From: an uncultured Ruminococcus sp.
GTDB lineage: Bacteria; Bacillota; Clostridia; Oscillospirales; CAG-272
DNA length: 6,226 bases
Assembly: GCA_902778205.1 (NCBI GenBank)
Contig: CACYWX010000264.1
Location: 1-6,226, forward strand
Direction: 5' to 3'
The position numbers were made by a program, and so were the translations under genes. Positions within the stretch are counted from its first letter, which is position 1. The number at the start of each line of letters is the position of its first letter. This document shows, in pieces, positions 5,943 through 6,226 of this stretch. The notes beneath the pieces are model-generated. The model saw only the letters and a list, made by a program, of their open reading frames with translations. It ran no database searches and was not told the DNA's origin.

Positions 5943-6226
5943 TTATTTCGCCTCCAGCCAGTTCTTCCCCATGCCGCAGTCGGCGGTGAGAGGGACGCTG
6001 AGGGTCACGGCGGCCTCCATCTCCCGCACCAGCAGCTCCCCGGCCTCGGACGCGCAGTCCTCCCGGGCCTCCAGGATCAGCTCGTCGTGGACCTGCATGA
6101 TAAGCCGCGCGTCCAGTCCCGACTCCTTCAGGGCGCGGTTCACCCGGATCATGGCGATTTTGATGACGTCGGCAGCGGTCCCCTGAATGGGGCTGTTCAT
6201 GGCCACGTCGTGGTAATCCCGGTCCC
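5943..6226 (-). CDS. polA: DNA polymerase I, C-terminal end (gene cut by window edge)
   Basis: The last 93 residues and stop codon of family A DNA polymerase I, which fills gaps during repair and Okazaki fragment processing. The reading frame stays open to the right edge (DRDYHDVAMNSPIQG onward), so the GTG or ATG codons near 6206 are internal, not starts. Seen here are the palm-domain segment AMNSPIQGTAADVIKIAMIR and motif C, MQVHDELILE, whose Asp (codon 6086-6084) is one of the two metal-binding catalytic aspartates. The C-terminus GKNWLEAK matches the usual family ending, close to the E. coli GENWDQAH, so the 3' end is intact. It is convergent with the nitroreductase gene and has the hairpin at 5817-5856 as its terminator. 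A strong promoter on the opposite strand starts just beyond its stop codon. Identification is secure; presence of the 5'-3' exonuclease domain cannot be judged. Confidence 0.95.
   Translation of the reverse strand, partial: DRDYHDVAMNSPIQGTAADVIKIAMIRVNRALKESGLDARLIMQVHDELILEAREDCASEAGELLVREMEAAVTLSVPLTADCGMGKNWLEAK

Noticed and set aside
5896..6186. Plus-strand frame of 96 codons beginning at the orphan promoter
   Set aside because: Its first codons are the promoter elements themselves, it has no ribosome binding site, and the rest is antisense to polA.

Overview
The window looks like chromosomal DNA from a GC-rich (roughly 60 % by eye) anaerobic Firmicute, most likely an uncultured gut- or rumen-type member of the Clostridia. 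This rests on strong AGGAGG-type ribosome binding sites, sigma-A-type promoters, tightly packed carbohydrate genes, and clostridial-looking ABC exporter, nitroreductase and DNA polymerase I sequences. No tRNA, rRNA, insertion sequence, integrase, CRISPR array or phage gene is visible.

Layout. (1) Positions 1-1547, minus strand: most of a multidrug-type ABC exporter half-transporter. It starts at TTG, its C-terminal end lies beyond the left edge, and its Walker B carries Asp where the catalytic Glu is expected. (2) 1548-1741: a 194-base divergent intergenic region with two good promoters that point at each other, a 15-bp palindrome lying over one of them, and a short leader hairpin. (3) 1742-5160, plus strand: three closely spaced genes, very probably one operon, encoding a GH36-like (alpha-galactosidase-type) glycosidase, a GH5 glycosidase and a PHP-domain phosphoesterase. 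None has a signal peptide, so they should work in the cytoplasm on imported oligosaccharides or glycosides. (4) 5225-5749, plus strand: a small FMN nitroreductase, separated by 64 bases that hold an inverted repeat. (5) 5817-5856: a hairpin suited to terminate transcription from both sides. (6) 5896-5924: a perfect consensus promoter (TTGACA, 17 bases, TATAAT) with an 18-bp operator-like inverted repeat. It points to the right, into the 3' end of the last gene. (7) 5943-6226, minus strand: the C-terminal end of DNA polymerase I (polA), with the rest beyond the right edge.

How the genes may work together. The two glycosidases plus the PHP protein form a small cytoplasmic sugar-degradation unit with no transporter or regulator of its own in the window. 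The exporter gene is transcribed away from it from overlapping control DNA, so the two may be co-regulated or mutually exclusive. The nitroreductase probably shares the right-hand terminator with polA. I do not see a clear undescribed system. The items most worth following are the orphan consensus promoter antisense to polA, the face-to-face promoter pair, and the unassigned substrate of the GH36-like/GH5/PHP operon.
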